From Rhizobium sp. L1K21 (lineage in GTDB: Bacteria > Pseudomonadota > Alphaproteobacteria > Rhizobiales > Rhizobiaceae), in contig NZ_JAMXLE010000003.1 in assembly GCF_024055895.1 (NCBI RefSeq), positions 248,001 to 312,000 on the forward strand: DNA of 64,000 nt, given 5' to 3'. Position 1 is the stretch's first letter; every line of letters begins with the position of its first letter. The notes below the pieces were generated by a model. The model was given only the letters and a program-made list of their open reading frames with translations. It did no database searches and had not been told where the DNA came from. Made by a program: the position numbers and the translations under genes. This document shows, in pieces, positions 26,381 to 35,171 of this stretch.

Positions 26381-27631
26381 ATGAATGTGGGCTTCAATTC
26401 AGCAATCCTGATTGCTGGCGGAGTGGTTTTGGCGCTAAGTCTGGTCGCTGGCTACTTCAAGAACAAGCTCTGGATTGGCGAAAGCCTCATTTGCATCCTG
26501 CTCGGCACGTTTCTCGGGCCGCATGTGAGCGGACTTGTCGATCCCGACAAGCTGCCGGTAGACAAGTATTTCGCCCTTGAAGAGCTTGCCCGGCTGACAC
26601 TTTGTATCGCGGTTATGGCAGCAGCACTGCGCATGCCGCGGCATTATTTGTCTAACGCCTACCTCTCCGTTGCCATGGCAATCGGCCCGTTGATGCTATG
26701 CACCTGGGCGGCCAGTGCGGCAGCCGCCTATTTCGTTCTTCAGCTGCCGCTTCTTCTTTCCCTGCTCATTGGCGCAGCACTCGCCCCCACCGATCCTGTG
26801 GTGGCGGGTGCTATCGTCAACGGCAAGGTTGCCAAAGAAAACGTGCCCGCCCGCATGCGCAACCTGCTGACGGCGGAAAGCGGCGCCAATGACGGGCTTG
26901 CCCTGCTTTTCGTCATGCTGCCCATTCTGTTGATTGGAGAAACGGCACGCGCCGCCTGGACTGAATGGCTGGTGCGCGTGCTGATCTGGGAAATCCTGGG
27001 CGGCGCAGCACTGGGGGTCCTTTTCGGCTGGGGTGCCGGGCGGCTCTTTAAATGGGCCAGACGGCAACCGGTTTCCGAACCGCAATCGATCATGACAATC
27101 GCGCTCGCCCTCTCCATCGTCGTTTTGGCAGCCACACGGCTGATGGGCAGCGACGGTATTCTGGCAACCTTTGCCGCGGGCGTGGCTTTCAGCCAGGTGG
27201 CGGGTCCTGAACTGCAAAAACAGGAGCACCTTCAGGAGGCGGTGGAACGCTTCTTTGATCTTCCGGTTTTTGTGCTGATCGGCATCATGCTGCCATGGGA
27301 CGCATGGGTGTCCTTCGGCTGGCAAGGGCCAGCATTCTCCATAGCCGTTCTGCTGCTGAGAAGGCCACTGTTCTGGATTATCGCCCGGCGCGCGATCCCG
27401 AAAGTGGCTTCATTGAATGAAGCCGCCTTCCTCGGATGGTTCGGCCCCGTGGGGGTTTCGACGATCTATTACCTCACCTTCTCGAAGGAAGACGCAGGTA
27501 CATCCATCCTGTGGGAAGCCGGTTCCATGGTCGCTTTCGTGTCTGTACTGATTTATGGCGTTTCGGCCACACCGCTGGCACGTTCATTTCGCGCTGGCAG
27601 AAAGGACTTCCATCAAGAGCGTTTGGATTGA
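26381..27631 (+). CDS. Na+/H+-type cation:proton antiporter (CPA1, NhaP-like)
   Basis: A 416-aa inner-membrane protein with about 12-13 hydrophobic spans. The ion-binding core is visible: ALAPTDPVVAGAIVNGKVAK (TDP motif, around residue 135) and LLTAESGANDGLALLFVMLP (ND motif, around residue 165). A later GWFGPVGVSTIYYLTFSKED segment is typical of CPA1 members. No long cytoplasmic C-terminal regulatory domain. ATG at 26381 follows GGAAGGGA. Exchange of Na+ (or K+) for H+ is the family role; the ion is not known here. Its stress promoter context suggests a role in osmotic or pH stress. Confidence 0.88.
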   Translation: MNVGFNSAILIAGGVVLALSLVAGYFKNKLWIGESLICILLGTFLGPHVSGLVDPDKLPVDKYFALEELARLTLCIAVMAAALRMPRHYLSNAYLSVAMAIGPLMLCTWAASAAAAYFVLQLPLLLSLLIGAALAPTDPVVAGAIVNGKVAKENVPARMRNLLTAESGANDGLALLFVMLPILLIGETARAAWTEWLVRVLIWEILGGAALGVLFGWGAGRLFKWARRQPVSEPQSIMTIALALSIVVLAATRLMGSDGILATFAAGVAFSQVAGPELQKQEHLQEAVERFFDLPVFVLIGIMLPWDAWVSFGWQGPAFSIAVLLLRRPLFWIIARRAIPKVASLNEAAFLGWFGPVGVSTIYYLTFSKEDAGTSILWEAGSMVAFVSVLIYGVSATPLARSFRAGRKDFHQERLD

Positions 27632-27846
27632 CGCCGATGTTTGGCAAGCAGGGCAGCTGTCTGGCCAAGCCTTGCCGGATCAACCATTCCCCGGGCATAA
27701 AGCCTGACCACGGTTTCTTCGAGCACCCCGTCATCCTGGAAGGGTTGTCCTTCCTGTTCGCTGCGGGCAATGCGGATCGCTTCACGCATGATCGCGATAT
27801 CCTGCGGCGTAAACGTTCCATATATATTTAAAATCTGGTCTTTCAC
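27613..27846 (-). CDS. Hypothetical protein (77 aa)
   Basis: Not recognised. A soluble, mostly helical protein: a GTG start at 27846 follows GGAAGGAC, giving VKDQILNIYGTFTPQDIAIM, then REAIRIARSEQEGQP and ARGMVDPARLGQTAALLAKH. The pattern suggests a small helical regulator-like or toxin-antitoxin-like fold, but nothing specific can be claimed. ATG starts at 27927 or 27942 are alternatives without clear ribosome sites. It overlaps the 3' end of the convergent antiporter gene by 19 bases. Unlike its neighbours, it lacks a stress-type promoter element. Confidence 0.6.
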   Translation of the reverse strand: MKDQILNIYGTFTPQDIAIMREAIRIARSEQEGQPFQDDGVLEETVVRLYARGMVDPARLGQTAALLAKHRRQSKRS

Positions 27847-28155
27847 CGCCCGTCCTTCCCTTGTCTCGGATGGAAGGCTTTGGCGCGACCAAACACTGAC
27901 GTTTTTTGTCAGCAAAGAGGCTTTCATTAGATTTTCTATCATTGAAAATTGACGGAAATCTGAATTAATTTGAGGATAACAATAACACAACGCTTGGTTG
28001 GCGTCTACGAACGCATGCCGCCATTCCTCGTATGTACAGTTTCGTACCTTCGTCGCGGGCTAATACAGATTTAAAGGTAGAACTGGCCAACCGGAGGTTC
28101 CGGCTGGCCAGATTTGCTTGTTGCGCATCTCTTGTTTTTCGCGTGATCTTACCGG
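27847..28155. other. Intergenic region with terminator and leader
   Basis: About 310 bases. It holds the upstream region of the 77-aa gene, which is AT-rich around 27930-27990, and a strong hairpin after the EF-hand/PRC paralogue 2 gene. No gene is seen. Confidence 0.5.
28083..28111 (-). terminator. Hairpin after EF-hand/PRC paralogue 2
   Basis: CTGGCCAACCGGA (28083-28095) pairs with TCCGGCTGGCCAG (28099-28111), 12 of 13 positions Watson-Crick plus one G:T, with a 3-base loop. On the minus strand TTCTACCTTT follows, a modest T-run. It lies 45 bases after that gene's stop. Confidence 0.55.
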
Positions 28156-29442
28156 TCAGCTTTCGTCGTTTAGCCGGTCCTGATTGAGGGGCTCCACGGT
28201 TGCGGCCTCGTCGCCCGTGTAAGGCAGGTCATAATACTGGCTGCCCGGCGTCCAACCATATTCATAACCGTAATATGGGTAAGCGAAGCGGCCTCGCACA
28301 CCATAACCCGGTGCAACCTCGACAACGGCTGCAGCGATCTTGCCCTCATCAAAAAGCAGGTCCTGAACATAGCCGAAGTCCCGGTAATTTGCAGATTGGC
28401 TGTTCATTGTCGTGTCGCTTCCGGCAGAGGTTTGATCACCAACCTGGTCTGTGCCTGCGTGAACACGCGCACGGTCGCCAATCAGTTCGGATGCACGCCA
28501 TGCGCGAAGACCGATGTCGCGATCATCGAGATTGGACACGATCCCACCGGATAGCTGCTGTTTCGAAGGCGTGTTGATGATGCTGAAGTCATCCGCGTTC
28601 TCTTCGGTCACCGGAACCGTCAGCGAACCGTCATCGCGGAAGCTGACTTGATTCCACGGGATGCTGACATGGGTATCGCCGATATCCCAGAAGCCGCCGA
28701 CTTCGGCGACCAGAGCCAGTAGTGTACCATCGGACCCCACGATCAGGTCCTCGACGTCGCCGATCTCTTCGCCGCCGGGGCTATAGACATTGCGATCGAA
28801 CAGGGCTTCCGCGCTCCAGGTCGAACCGTAGAGGCTGTCGGTATCCCAGTCACGTAAGGAAATGACGTTTCCAACACGCACCTCGCTGGGGTCTGCCTGG
28901 CTGTTTTGAGATGCAGTTTGCGTGTCGGCCGGAACGATCACTTCGACGATTGTGAGAAGCCCTTCGGTCTCCTGCTGATCCAGGGTGCCATCGCGGTTGC
29001 GGTCATTGACAGACTGCATGCCTGCTCTGAACTCTTCCGGCGTGAGATAGCTGTCTTCTGCTCCCTGCCAATTGTCCTGCAGGTTGGCTTCGTTGACGGC
29101 AGTGTTGAGCTCGTCCTGCGACAACTGGCCATCGTCGTTTTCGTCGATCTCGGAAAAATCAGGCTTTTCGGCGGTGAACCAGTTGTTCCAGTTCTCGTCG
29201 AAAGCGGCCTGGTCGATCTGATCATTGTCGCCGCTCCATGCGTCATGAAGTCCGCTGACAAACTCCTGATTTTCGAGGCGCTGATCGTTGTTTGTATCCC
29301 AACGGGAGAATACGGCATTCTCAGCACGGTCGACCTCCTGCTGGTTATTGGATTTTGCCGTATTGTCAGCAGTGTTTTGCTGCGCGGCAACGGCTGGCGA
29401 GGCCATCAAAATGACAGCAAGCGCTGTTTCTAGCTTTCGCAT
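28156..29442 (-). CDS. Exported EF-hand / PRC-barrel protein (paralogue 2)
   Basis: A 428-aa protein. Signal peptide MRKLETALAVILMASPAVAA. Three EF-hand-type loops are seen: DTNNDQRLENQE, DENDDGQLSQDE and DRNRDGTLDQQE. PRC-barrel-like segments follow: NVYSPGGEEIGDVEDLIVGS with ALVAEVGGFWDIGDTHVSIP, and GYVQDLLFDEGKIAAAVVEV, ending AYPYYGYEYGWTPGSQYYDL. The GGFWDIGDTHVS string is identical in the paralogue at 21892-23145. SD GAAGGAGA, ATG 29442; the frame is open to 29586 but that part has no ribosome site. The promoter predicts a leader of about 170 bases. Role unknown; likely a calcium-binding envelope stress protein. Confidence 0.85.
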   Translation of the reverse strand: MRKLETALAVILMASPAVAAQQNTADNTAKSNNQQEVDRAENAVFSRWDTNNDQRLENQEFVSGLHDAWSGDNDQIDQAAFDENWNNWFTAEKPDFSEIDENDDGQLSQDELNTAVNEANLQDNWQGAEDSYLTPEEFRAGMQSVNDRNRDGTLDQQETEGLLTIVEVIVPADTQTASQNSQADPSEVRVGNVISLRDWDTDSLYGSTWSAEALFDRNVYSPGGEEIGDVEDLIVGSDGTLLALVAEVGGFWDIGDTHVSIPWNQVSFRDDGSLTVPVTEENADDFSIINTPSKQQLSGGIVSNLDDRDIGLRAWRASELIGDRARVHAGTDQVGDQTSAGSDTTMNSQSANYRDFGYVQDLLFDEGKIAAAVVEVAPGYGVRGRFAYPYYGYEYGWTPGSQYYDLPYTGDEAATVEPLNQDRLNDES

Positions 29443-29618
29443 AGCGTTCTCCTTCTTTTGGGATGCACGAAATCTGGACATGTGGATACGCACATCCTCA
29501 TGAGTGGATGGGTTTGCGCCGTGGCGGCAAATGTTCGTGTCAGCCGCACCGAAAGGCGCTGTCCGAATGCCCTTTATCCGGCGCATGTAAGCGCCAGCTG
29601 AGAGACATCTGCCCGCCT

Positions 29619-29643
29619 AACGATAAAACCGCGGCGACGTTCC
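29619..29643 (-). promoter_or_regulatory. EcfG/RpoE2-type promoter for EF-hand/PRC paralogue 2
   Basis: Minus strand GGAAC (29643-29639), 17 bases, GTT (29621-29619). The ATG at 29442 is about 170 bases on, so the leader would be long. Confidence 0.65.
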
Positions 29644-29709
29644 AGGATCACGTCGAAAAACCGGCATTTGTGCAGCGACACCATGGCCACGGCGTGTGTT
29701 CAGGCGCAG

Positions 29710-30366
29710 TTATTCTTTTTTTGCCGGCATCTGTGGCGAACCAGCATATTGGTCGGTTGCACCGGCCATCTCCAGCATGAGACCTTCCATGGAAATGGAA
29801 TTGTCTCCATAAGGGTAGAAGTCCGACATATCGCCCTCTTCCCATTTCTTGCGCAGTTCGGGCCTTGTAATATCCCAATCCTGATAGGTCTTTTGTGCGA
29901 GATCGCGAAGATCGGCGTGCAGCTCGGCCATTGATGGGCGACCCCAATAGTAATAACCGTTATAGACCTTGTGGATTTCGAGGTCGCGCCCGAGAACGAT
30001 GGTGTGCGGGATCATCACGTCGTGAGAGGTATCGGTATATTCCTTGATATCCAGATCCTTCTGGACCATGCGCTCTTCATCATAAAGAAACGGCCATTGC
30101 GCATCCGTTTGCTGACGATAATTGTTGGTCACGTGCCAGTCATCTGTGGTGATGGTGACAAGCTGGGTATAGCCGACCACGCATTGCTGATGAAACCGCA
30201 CAAGTTCCAGCATATGCGCCCGGTCCTTCGGGCAGAAGAAACCGCGTGTGAGTACGACGATCATCAATTGGTCGCCTTGCAACCAGGAAAGTCGACGGGC
30301 CGTTTTGGTATGGTCTGGGAGTACGTAGTCCGGAAACTTCGCACCCGGTTTTATGTCCGGTTTCAT
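29710..30366 (-). CDS. Peroxiredoxin/AhpC-TSA-like thioredoxin-fold protein
   Basis: A 218-aa cytoplasmic protein. The N-terminal half has the AhpC/TSA thioredoxin fold (GAKFPDYVLPDHTKTARRLS, LMIVVLTRGFFCPKDRAHML). The cysteine in RGFFCPKD aligns with the peroxidatic cysteine of the RGxxCPxC type, but the second cysteine is replaced by aspartate, so it would be a 1-Cys-type enzyme if active. The later part (YNGYYYWGRPSMAELHADLR) is unusual for the family. The ATG at 30366 follows CGGAGCG. It lies after the cytochrome oxidase genes but has its own stress promoter. Confidence 0.8.
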   Translation of the reverse strand: MKPDIKPGAKFPDYVLPDHTKTARRLSWLQGDQLMIVVLTRGFFCPKDRAHMLELVRFHQQCVVGYTQLVTITTDDWHVTNNYRQQTDAQWPFLYDEERMVQKDLDIKEYTDTSHDVMIPHTIVLGRDLEIHKVYNGYYYWGRPSMAELHADLRDLAQKTYQDWDITRPELRKKWEEGDMSDFYPYGDNSISMEGLMLEMAGATDQYAGSPQMPAKKE

Positions 30367-30409
30367 GGGATCGCTCCGTTGTTTGTGCTGGGATCTTTTC
30401 GCCCGACCT

Positions 30410-30434
30410 AACCGGGGATCGCACGCCATGTTCC
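30410..30434 (-). promoter_or_regulatory. EcfG/RpoE2-type promoter for the peroxiredoxin-like gene
   Basis: Minus strand GGAAC (30434-30430), 17 bases, GTT (30412-30410); ATG at 30366. It sits between the oxidase subunit IV stop (30466) and the peroxiredoxin-like gene. Confidence 0.75.
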
Positions 30435-30465
30435 AATTGCCCACAAACCGTAAGCTTCCCGCCGT

Positions 30466-30732
30466 TCAAACCGTCCGAAAAAGATAATCCGGTGCAACCA
30501 GGAGAAAGAAGATAAAGAGCCAGAGGATGGCAACGACAGCGGACAGTCGCACAAGGCCTTTCTCGCCCCTCAAGTCCATAAAGTACCAGAAGACAAGGCC
30601 CGCCTTGATGGATGCGATGGACAGCCCGGCGGCAAGAGAGGGAATTCCGGTTAAGAAAAAGCTCGCAACCACGGTTGCAACAAGAAGCGCAGAAAGCGCG
30701 ACCCAAACTGAAAAGAGAACGCCTGTTTTCAT
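30466..30732 (-). CDS. ctaF: Cytochrome c oxidase subunit IV (bacterial caa3 type)
   Basis: An 88-aa membrane protein with three hydrophobic segments (VLFSVWVALSALLVATVVAS, AGLSIASIKAGLVFWYFMDL, SAVVAILWLFIFFLLVAPDY). The IKAGLVFWYFMDL stretch is typical of the bacterial COX4_pro family that accompanies caa3 oxidases. Start ATG at 30732; longer frames overlap subunit III. It is the last gene of the long respiratory operon, with a 7-base gap to subunit III. Confidence 0.85.
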   Translation of the reverse strand: MKTGVLFSVWVALSALLVATVVASFFLTGIPSLAAGLSIASIKAGLVFWYFMDLRGEKGLVRLSAVVAILWLFIFFLLVAPDYLFRTV

Positions 30733-30739
30733 GTCGGCC

Positions 30740-31375
30740 TCACCGCGCCAGATAGAGAAGGGGATAGAGAAAAATCCAGATGATATCGACGAGATGCCAA
30801 TAGGCTGCTGTCGTTTCCACCACCACGGAGCGTTGCGGAAGCGCTGAACGGCGCGTGTAGATCCGGCCCGCAACCACCAGAAGGGCAATGACGCCAATTG
30901 TCAGATGGACGGCGTGCAGCGATGTTGAAACCAGATAGAGATTGAGAAAAAGCCTGCCCGGCGCACTGTTGATTTTCTCCATCCCTCCCGCAACGGGCAG
31001 CCTGCCCTCCTGAAATTCGCTCCAATACTCAAAGCCCTTCAGACCCAGGAACAGAAGACCGAGAAAGGCAGCCGAAACGAGCAGCGCAAGAACGGCCTTG
31101 CGACGCGCATGGCGCGACATGTGCACGGCTGCAGCGACCAGGAAACTCGAGGTCAGGAGGAGCATCGTGTTGATGGCACCCAGGTAATAGTGCAGCTCCT
31201 TTGAATACTCGACCACCTCCTGCGAATGCGCTTGGCGAATGACGGCGATCGCCATGAAAATCCCGCCAAAAAGCATGATCTCGCTTGCCAGAAAGATATG
31301 CATTCCCATGATCCCGGCCTCATGCTGCTGGGCGCGATCAACATAGGGGGTCTGAACTTTCGGCAGTTCACGCAT
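30740..31375 (-). CDS. ctaE: Cytochrome c oxidase subunit III
   Basis: A 211-aa membrane protein with about five spans, the length of the short bacterial subunit III. Recognisable regions: [20 protein letters not shown] (the conserved glutamate in the second helix), [20 protein letters not shown] and [20 protein letters not shown]. It overlaps the subunit I gene by 8 bases, so translation is probably coupled. Confidence 0.93.
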   Translation of the reverse strand: MRELPKVQTPYVDRAQQHEAGIMGMHIFLASEIMLFGGIFMAIAVIRQAHSQEVVEYSKELHYYLGAINTMLLLTSSFLVAAAVHMSRHARRKAVLALLVSAAFLGLLFLGLKGFEYWSEFQEGRLPVAGGMEKINSAPGRLFLNLYLVSTSLHAVHLTIGVIALLVVAGRIYTRRSALPQRSVVVETTAAYWHLVDIIWIFLYPLLYLAR

Positions 31376-33044
31376 GCTTGGCCTCCTTCCTGACAGGGTA
31401 GTTGTAAGGCGGCCCGTCTACGGTCGGAATCTCATCGAAATTGTGCTTTGGCGGGGGCGACGGAATGGTCCATTCAAGCCCCGTGACGTTCCACGGATTG
31501 TTTCCCGCCGGCTGGCCATATCGAAGCGAGTAGTAGAGATAGACGGCGGGCATCAGGTAGGCGATGCCGAGAATGCTGGCGCCGATGGACGACATGTCGT
31601 GCAGCACCTGAAACTGCTCGGGATAGACATGATAGCGTCTCGGCATGCCCTCGTATCCCAGGATGAACTGCGGGAAGAAGGTGAAGTTGAAACCGATGAA
31701 AATAAACATCGCGCTCAACCGGCCCCAGACGACCGAATAGAGCCGGCCGACAATCTTCGGCCACCAGAAATGCAGCGCGCCGAAATAGGCCGATACCGTT
31801 CCGCCCACCATGATGTAATGAAAATGCGCGACGACAAAATAGGTGTCGTGCAAGTGGACGTCGATGGCCAGCATGGCAACGGCCAGTCCGGTCAGTCCGC
31901 CGACGACAAAAAGTCCGATAAAGCCCATGGCAAACAGAAAGGGCGGATCGAGCGATATATCGCCTTTGTAAAGTGTTGCGGTCCAATTGTAGATTTTGAT
32001 GCCCGATGGCACGGCGACCACGAGGCTGAGAAACGAAAACACCGCACTCGCATAGATCGACTGGCCGGAAACGAACATGTGGTGTCCCCAGACCAGAAAG
32101 CCGATAACGGCAATGGCGATGGAGGACCCGGCCACGAACTTGTAGCCGAAGACGGGCTTGCGGGCCGCGGCAGCCACCAGCTCTGACACAACGCCGAGCG
32201 CCGGCAGCACCATGATATAGACAGCAGGATGGCTGTAGAACCAGAAGAGATGCTGGAACAGGAGCGGATCGCCGCCGAGCTCCGGATTGAAAATGCCAAG
32301 TCCGAAAAGCCGCTCGGCAGCAATGAGCGCAAGCGTGACGGAAAGCACCGGCGTTGCCAGAACAAGAATGACTGACGTGGCATAGTGCGACCAAATAAAG
32401 AGCGGCAACCGGCCCCAGGTCATACCCGGCGCGCGAAGCTTGTGGATCGTCACGATGAAATTCAGTCCGGTCAGGATGGATGAAAACCCGACAATGAAAA
32501 CAGCGGTCGCGACCAGAACGACATTGCCATTGGCATACATGGATGAAAGCGGCGTGTAGAAGGTCCAGCCGGTATCGACGCCGCCCAGAATGAGCACGAA
32601 AAGCGTGAATATCCCTCCCAGAATGAAGATGTACCAGCTGAGAAGGTTCAGTCTCGGAAAGGCGAGATCACGCGCGCCGATCATCAACGGGATGAGGAAA
32701 TTGCCGAATGTATTCGGGATTGAAGGAATGAGGAAGAACCACACCATGATGACCCCGTGAAGGGTAAAGGCGCGGTTATAGCCTTCGTTGGTCATAAGAT
32801 CGGCTGAGGGTGTCAGAAGATCAGCACGCACAAAAGCCGCCGCGATGCCTCCAATGAAAAAGAAGAACGTGATCGACATCATGTAGAGCAGCGCGACGCG
32901 CTTGTGATCGGTCGTGAAGAGCCAGGATCTGAGCGTATGCCCGGCGCGAAGATAACTGACGCGCTCGGTCTTCGTTTCGGAAAGGCCGGGATCGTCGAGA
33001 TTGTCCGGATTGGGCCGCTCGTCGTGATTGGTGACGCTGCTCAT
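31368..33044 (-). CDS. ctaD: Cytochrome c oxidase subunit I (A2-type)
   Basis: A 558-aa, 12-span haem-copper oxidase subunit. Ligand regions: [20 protein letters not shown] (haem a histidine), [20 protein letters not shown] (CuB histidine and cross-linked tyrosine region), [10 protein letters not shown] (CuB histidines) and [14 protein letters not shown] (haem histidines). The YSHPAV sequence, instead of GHPEV, marks an A2-type oxidase in which Tyr-Ser replace the D-channel glutamate, the class to which most caa3 oxidases belong. It starts in overlap with subunit II (4 bases). Confidence 0.96.
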   Translation of the reverse strand: MSSVTNHDERPNPDNLDDPGLSETKTERVSYLRAGHTLRSWLFTTDHKRVALLYMMSITFFFFIGGIAAAFVRADLLTPSADLMTNEGYNRAFTLHGVIMVWFFLIPSIPNTFGNFLIPLMIGARDLAFPRLNLLSWYIFILGGIFTLFVLILGGVDTGWTFYTPLSSMYANGNVVLVATAVFIVGFSSILTGLNFIVTIHKLRAPGMTWGRLPLFIWSHYATSVILVLATPVLSVTLALIAAERLFGLGIFNPELGGDPLLFQHLFWFYSHPAVYIMVLPALGVVSELVAAAARKPVFGYKFVAGSSIAIAVIGFLVWGHHMFVSGQSIYASAVFSFLSLVVAVPSGIKIYNWTATLYKGDISLDPPFLFAMGFIGLFVVGGLTGLAVAMLAIDVHLHDTYFVVAHFHYIMVGGTVSAYFGALHFWWPKIVGRLYSVVWGRLSAMFIFIGFNFTFFPQFILGYEGMPRRYHVYPEQFQVLHDMSSIGASILGIAYLMPAVYLYYSLRYGQPAGNNPWNVTGLEWTIPSPPPKHNFDEIPTVDGPPYNYPVRKEAKHA

Positions 33045-33991
33045 GGCAAATTCTCCTCACTGGCCTTTGCCAGGGATTTCACATAGGCGACGAGTTTCAA
33101 CACATCCTCCTCGCTCAAGATGTTCTCGAAGGTGGGCATGATGTGTGGATAACCGGCTGCGATCTGCGATTGCGGCAGGAGGATACTGTCGCGGATATAT
33201 TGATCGTCAGCCGTGACAACGTCGCCGTTTTCCAGCGGCACAGGCCGACCGTACAAGCCCGCAAGGCTCGGCGCGTGAACCTTGGCATCCGGCGAATGAC
33301 AGCCGCTGCAACCGCTCGACACAAAGAGCTTCTCGCCTTCGGCTGCCAGCGACCCGTCACTGCCGTTTTCGGCAAGCCAGCGGGAATAGTCTGCAGGGCG
33401 CAAGGCGATGAACTTGCCTGTCATTGCCGAATGGTCCGTGCCGCAGAATTCGGCGCATGCCAGCCAGTAGGTGCCAGGCTTTTCTGCGTTGAACCAAAGC
33501 TCGGTATAACGGCCCGGCACCGCATCCTGTTTGATCCTGAGGGCTGGAATGTAAAGACTGTGAATGACATCCTGGGATGCCAGGACGACCTTTACGTCCT
33601 TGCCCACAGGCACATGCAGTTCATTGATTTCGCGCTGGCCGCCCGCGTGCTGGAACTTCCACATCCACTGCTTGCCAACGGCCTTGATTTCCAGCGCATC
33701 CGAAGGCGGACTGGCGTGGACGATGAAAAGGGATGTAGCCCAGCCGTAGAAAAACAGGATGAGCAGAAACGGAACCACGGCCCATGACACTTCGACCCAC
33801 ATATTGCGGTTGATCGGCTCTGTCCGGTCGGCATTCTTTCCGCGGCGATATTTGGTGGCGAATACCACCATCAAAATAAAAACGGGTGCCGACAGGATGA
33901 CAACCAACGCCATGAAAAACAGCGCCAGCAAATCGACATTCGATGCATAGGCGGAGGCCGCATCGGGCCAGGCGGAGGCAAAATCGTTCAT
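33041..33991 (-). CDS. ctaC: Cytochrome c oxidase subunit II with fused cytochrome c domain (caa3)
   Basis: A 316-aa membrane-bound subunit. Two N-terminal helices ([40 protein letters not shown]) are followed by a cupredoxin CuA domain with the full ligand set in [15 protein letters not shown], and a C-terminal cytochrome c domain with the haem site [19 protein letters not shown] (about residues 230-250). The fused cytochrome defines the caa3 type. It would take electrons straight from ACIII, whose genes precede it in the operon. The start overlaps the SCO gene stop by 4 bases. Confidence 0.96.
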   Translation of the reverse strand: MNDFASAWPDAASAYASNVDLLALFFMALVVILSAPVFILMVVFATKYRRGKNADRTEPINRNMWVEVSWAVVPFLLILFFYGWATSLFIVHASPPSDALEIKAVGKQWMWKFQHAGGQREINELHVPVGKDVKVVLASQDVIHSLYIPALRIKQDAVPGRYTELWFNAEKPGTYWLACAEFCGTDHSAMTGKFIALRPADYSRWLAENGSDGSLAAEGEKLFVSSGCSGCHSPDAKVHAPSLAGLYGRPVPLENGDVVTADDQYIRDSILLPQSQIAAGYPHIMPTFENILSEEDVLKLVAYVKSLAKASEENLP

Positions 33992-34782
33992 GCCTTGCTC
34001 CCCTTTGTTTTCCTGCGCTCCCGCATCAGCGCGAAGCCAATGAGGCTGCCGGCACCCACGACGAAAAGACCGCCGCTGACCTTGAGCGCAATCTGGACGA
34101 TTGAGCCGTATTGGCCGGTGACCGGATCATAATGGTAACAAAGCAGGAGAAGCTGGTCCGTCCAGTTGCCGATTTCTCCTCGCCCGGCTTCCGTCAGCGC
34201 AAGCTTCAGGTCGTTGGGTTGCGGCGATAATCCGTAAAGCCAGCGCGAAAGCGTGCCGTCGGATGTCAGCACTGCCGTGGCGGCAACATGGGCATATTGT
34301 TCGATCGTCTCATCATAGCCATAGCGATAACCGAGTGCATCCATCGCCTCGAAAACGGGCTTCTGATCGCCGGTCAGGGCATGAATGCCCTCGAATGACA
34401 TGTCCGGGAAGCGCTTGCGCAATGCGTCGAGGTCGTCTCTTGCCGCTGCCGGCCCCTCGTCCGGGTCGATGCCGAAGGCGACCAGCACAAAGTCTTCGCC
34501 CGGCTTGAACGCCTGCGCTTCGATCGCGCTCATCAGACCACCGAGCGTGACACCGCAGATGTTGAGGCAATGGTGGAGGACGGGAACGAGAACGATGGGC
34601 TTGCCGCCGCCAAGCTGGCCAAGGGTTACCGGCTCTCCGCCCGCATCTGTGAAGACGCGGTCCATGGGAACGTGCGCATTCTCCTTCTGGTCGATCCCGG
34701 CCTTGTCGAAAGGATTGAAATTTGCCACCGCCGGTGTGGCGGCAAGAAACAGGCAGATCAGGATGTGGCTGATACGCATCAT
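33988..34782 (-). CDS. SCO1/SenC-family copper chaperone
   Basis: A 264-aa exported protein for loading copper into CuA of subunit II. Signal peptide MMRISHILICLFLAATPAVA. The thioredoxin-like domain has the copper site CxxxC in LHHCLNICGVTLGG (about residue 80) and a candidate third ligand in EQYAHVAATAVLTSDG. A C-terminal transmembrane helix (ALKVSGGLFVVGAGSLIGFA) is an additional membrane anchor. SD AAGGAGG, ATG 34782, overlapping the TGA of the upstream gene. Confidence 0.9.
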   Translation of the reverse strand: MMRISHILICLFLAATPAVANFNPFDKAGIDQKENAHVPMDRVFTDAGGEPVTLGQLGGGKPIVLVPVLHHCLNICGVTLGGLMSAIEAQAFKPGEDFVLVAFGIDPDEGPAAARDDLDALRKRFPDMSFEGIHALTGDQKPVFEAMDALGYRYGYDETIEQYAHVAATAVLTSDGTLSRWLYGLSPQPNDLKLALTEAGRGEIGNWTDQLLLLCYHYDPVTGQYGSIVQIALKVSGGLFVVGAGSLIGFALMRERRKTKGSKA

Positions 34783-35171
34783 GTCCCTCCTTCTTCCTTT
34801 GCCTGGCGCGGCCACCCCTCCCGAGCGATCAGCTCCATGGCCCGCTCAATGGGAATATGAACCCGCCCGGCGGCTTCGTCGGCCCAACCAAGGCCCTCAA
34901 GCCTTGCCGCATTCCTTCTGCGCAAGGCAGCCCCCTCTTTGCCTGGTCTGACCTGCAGATGCGGAAACGCGGCTGACTGCCATGAAGGCGCGTCAAGCAT
35001 TGCCGGCGTGGGTTTCCACCCGCCCAACAAAGCAACAATTCCAGCGACGACGCCGAACGAAACGAGGATCCCGGCAATGAGCCCTGCTCCAACCAGAAGG
35101 ACAGAACGCGTGCTTGCGTCACGGGCTTCATAATCGGGTCCTGATGTTTCTTTTCCTGCTTCAGGCACCAT
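34779..35171 (-). CDS. Membrane-anchored protein between ACIII and oxidase genes (130 aa)
   Basis: A 130-aa protein with one transmembrane helix near the N-terminus (SVLLVGAGLIAGILVSFGVV) and a periplasmic part: LQVRPGKEGAALRRRNAARL followed by EGLGWADEAAGRVHIPIERA. It has no haem or metal motif. The PIERAMELIAREG type of ending is common in small proteins beside ACIII/caa3 gene sets, where it may be a structural or assembly subunit. It overlaps ActF and SCO genes at both ends, so it is an integral part of the operon. ATG at 35171 with CGGGAG; the longer frame has no ribosome site. Confidence 0.75.
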   Translation of the reverse strand: MVPEAGKETSGPDYEARDASTRSVLLVGAGLIAGILVSFGVVAGIVALLGGWKPTPAMLDAPSWQSAAFPHLQVRPGKEGAALRRRNAARLEGLGWADEAAGRVHIPIERAMELIAREGWPRQAKEEGGT

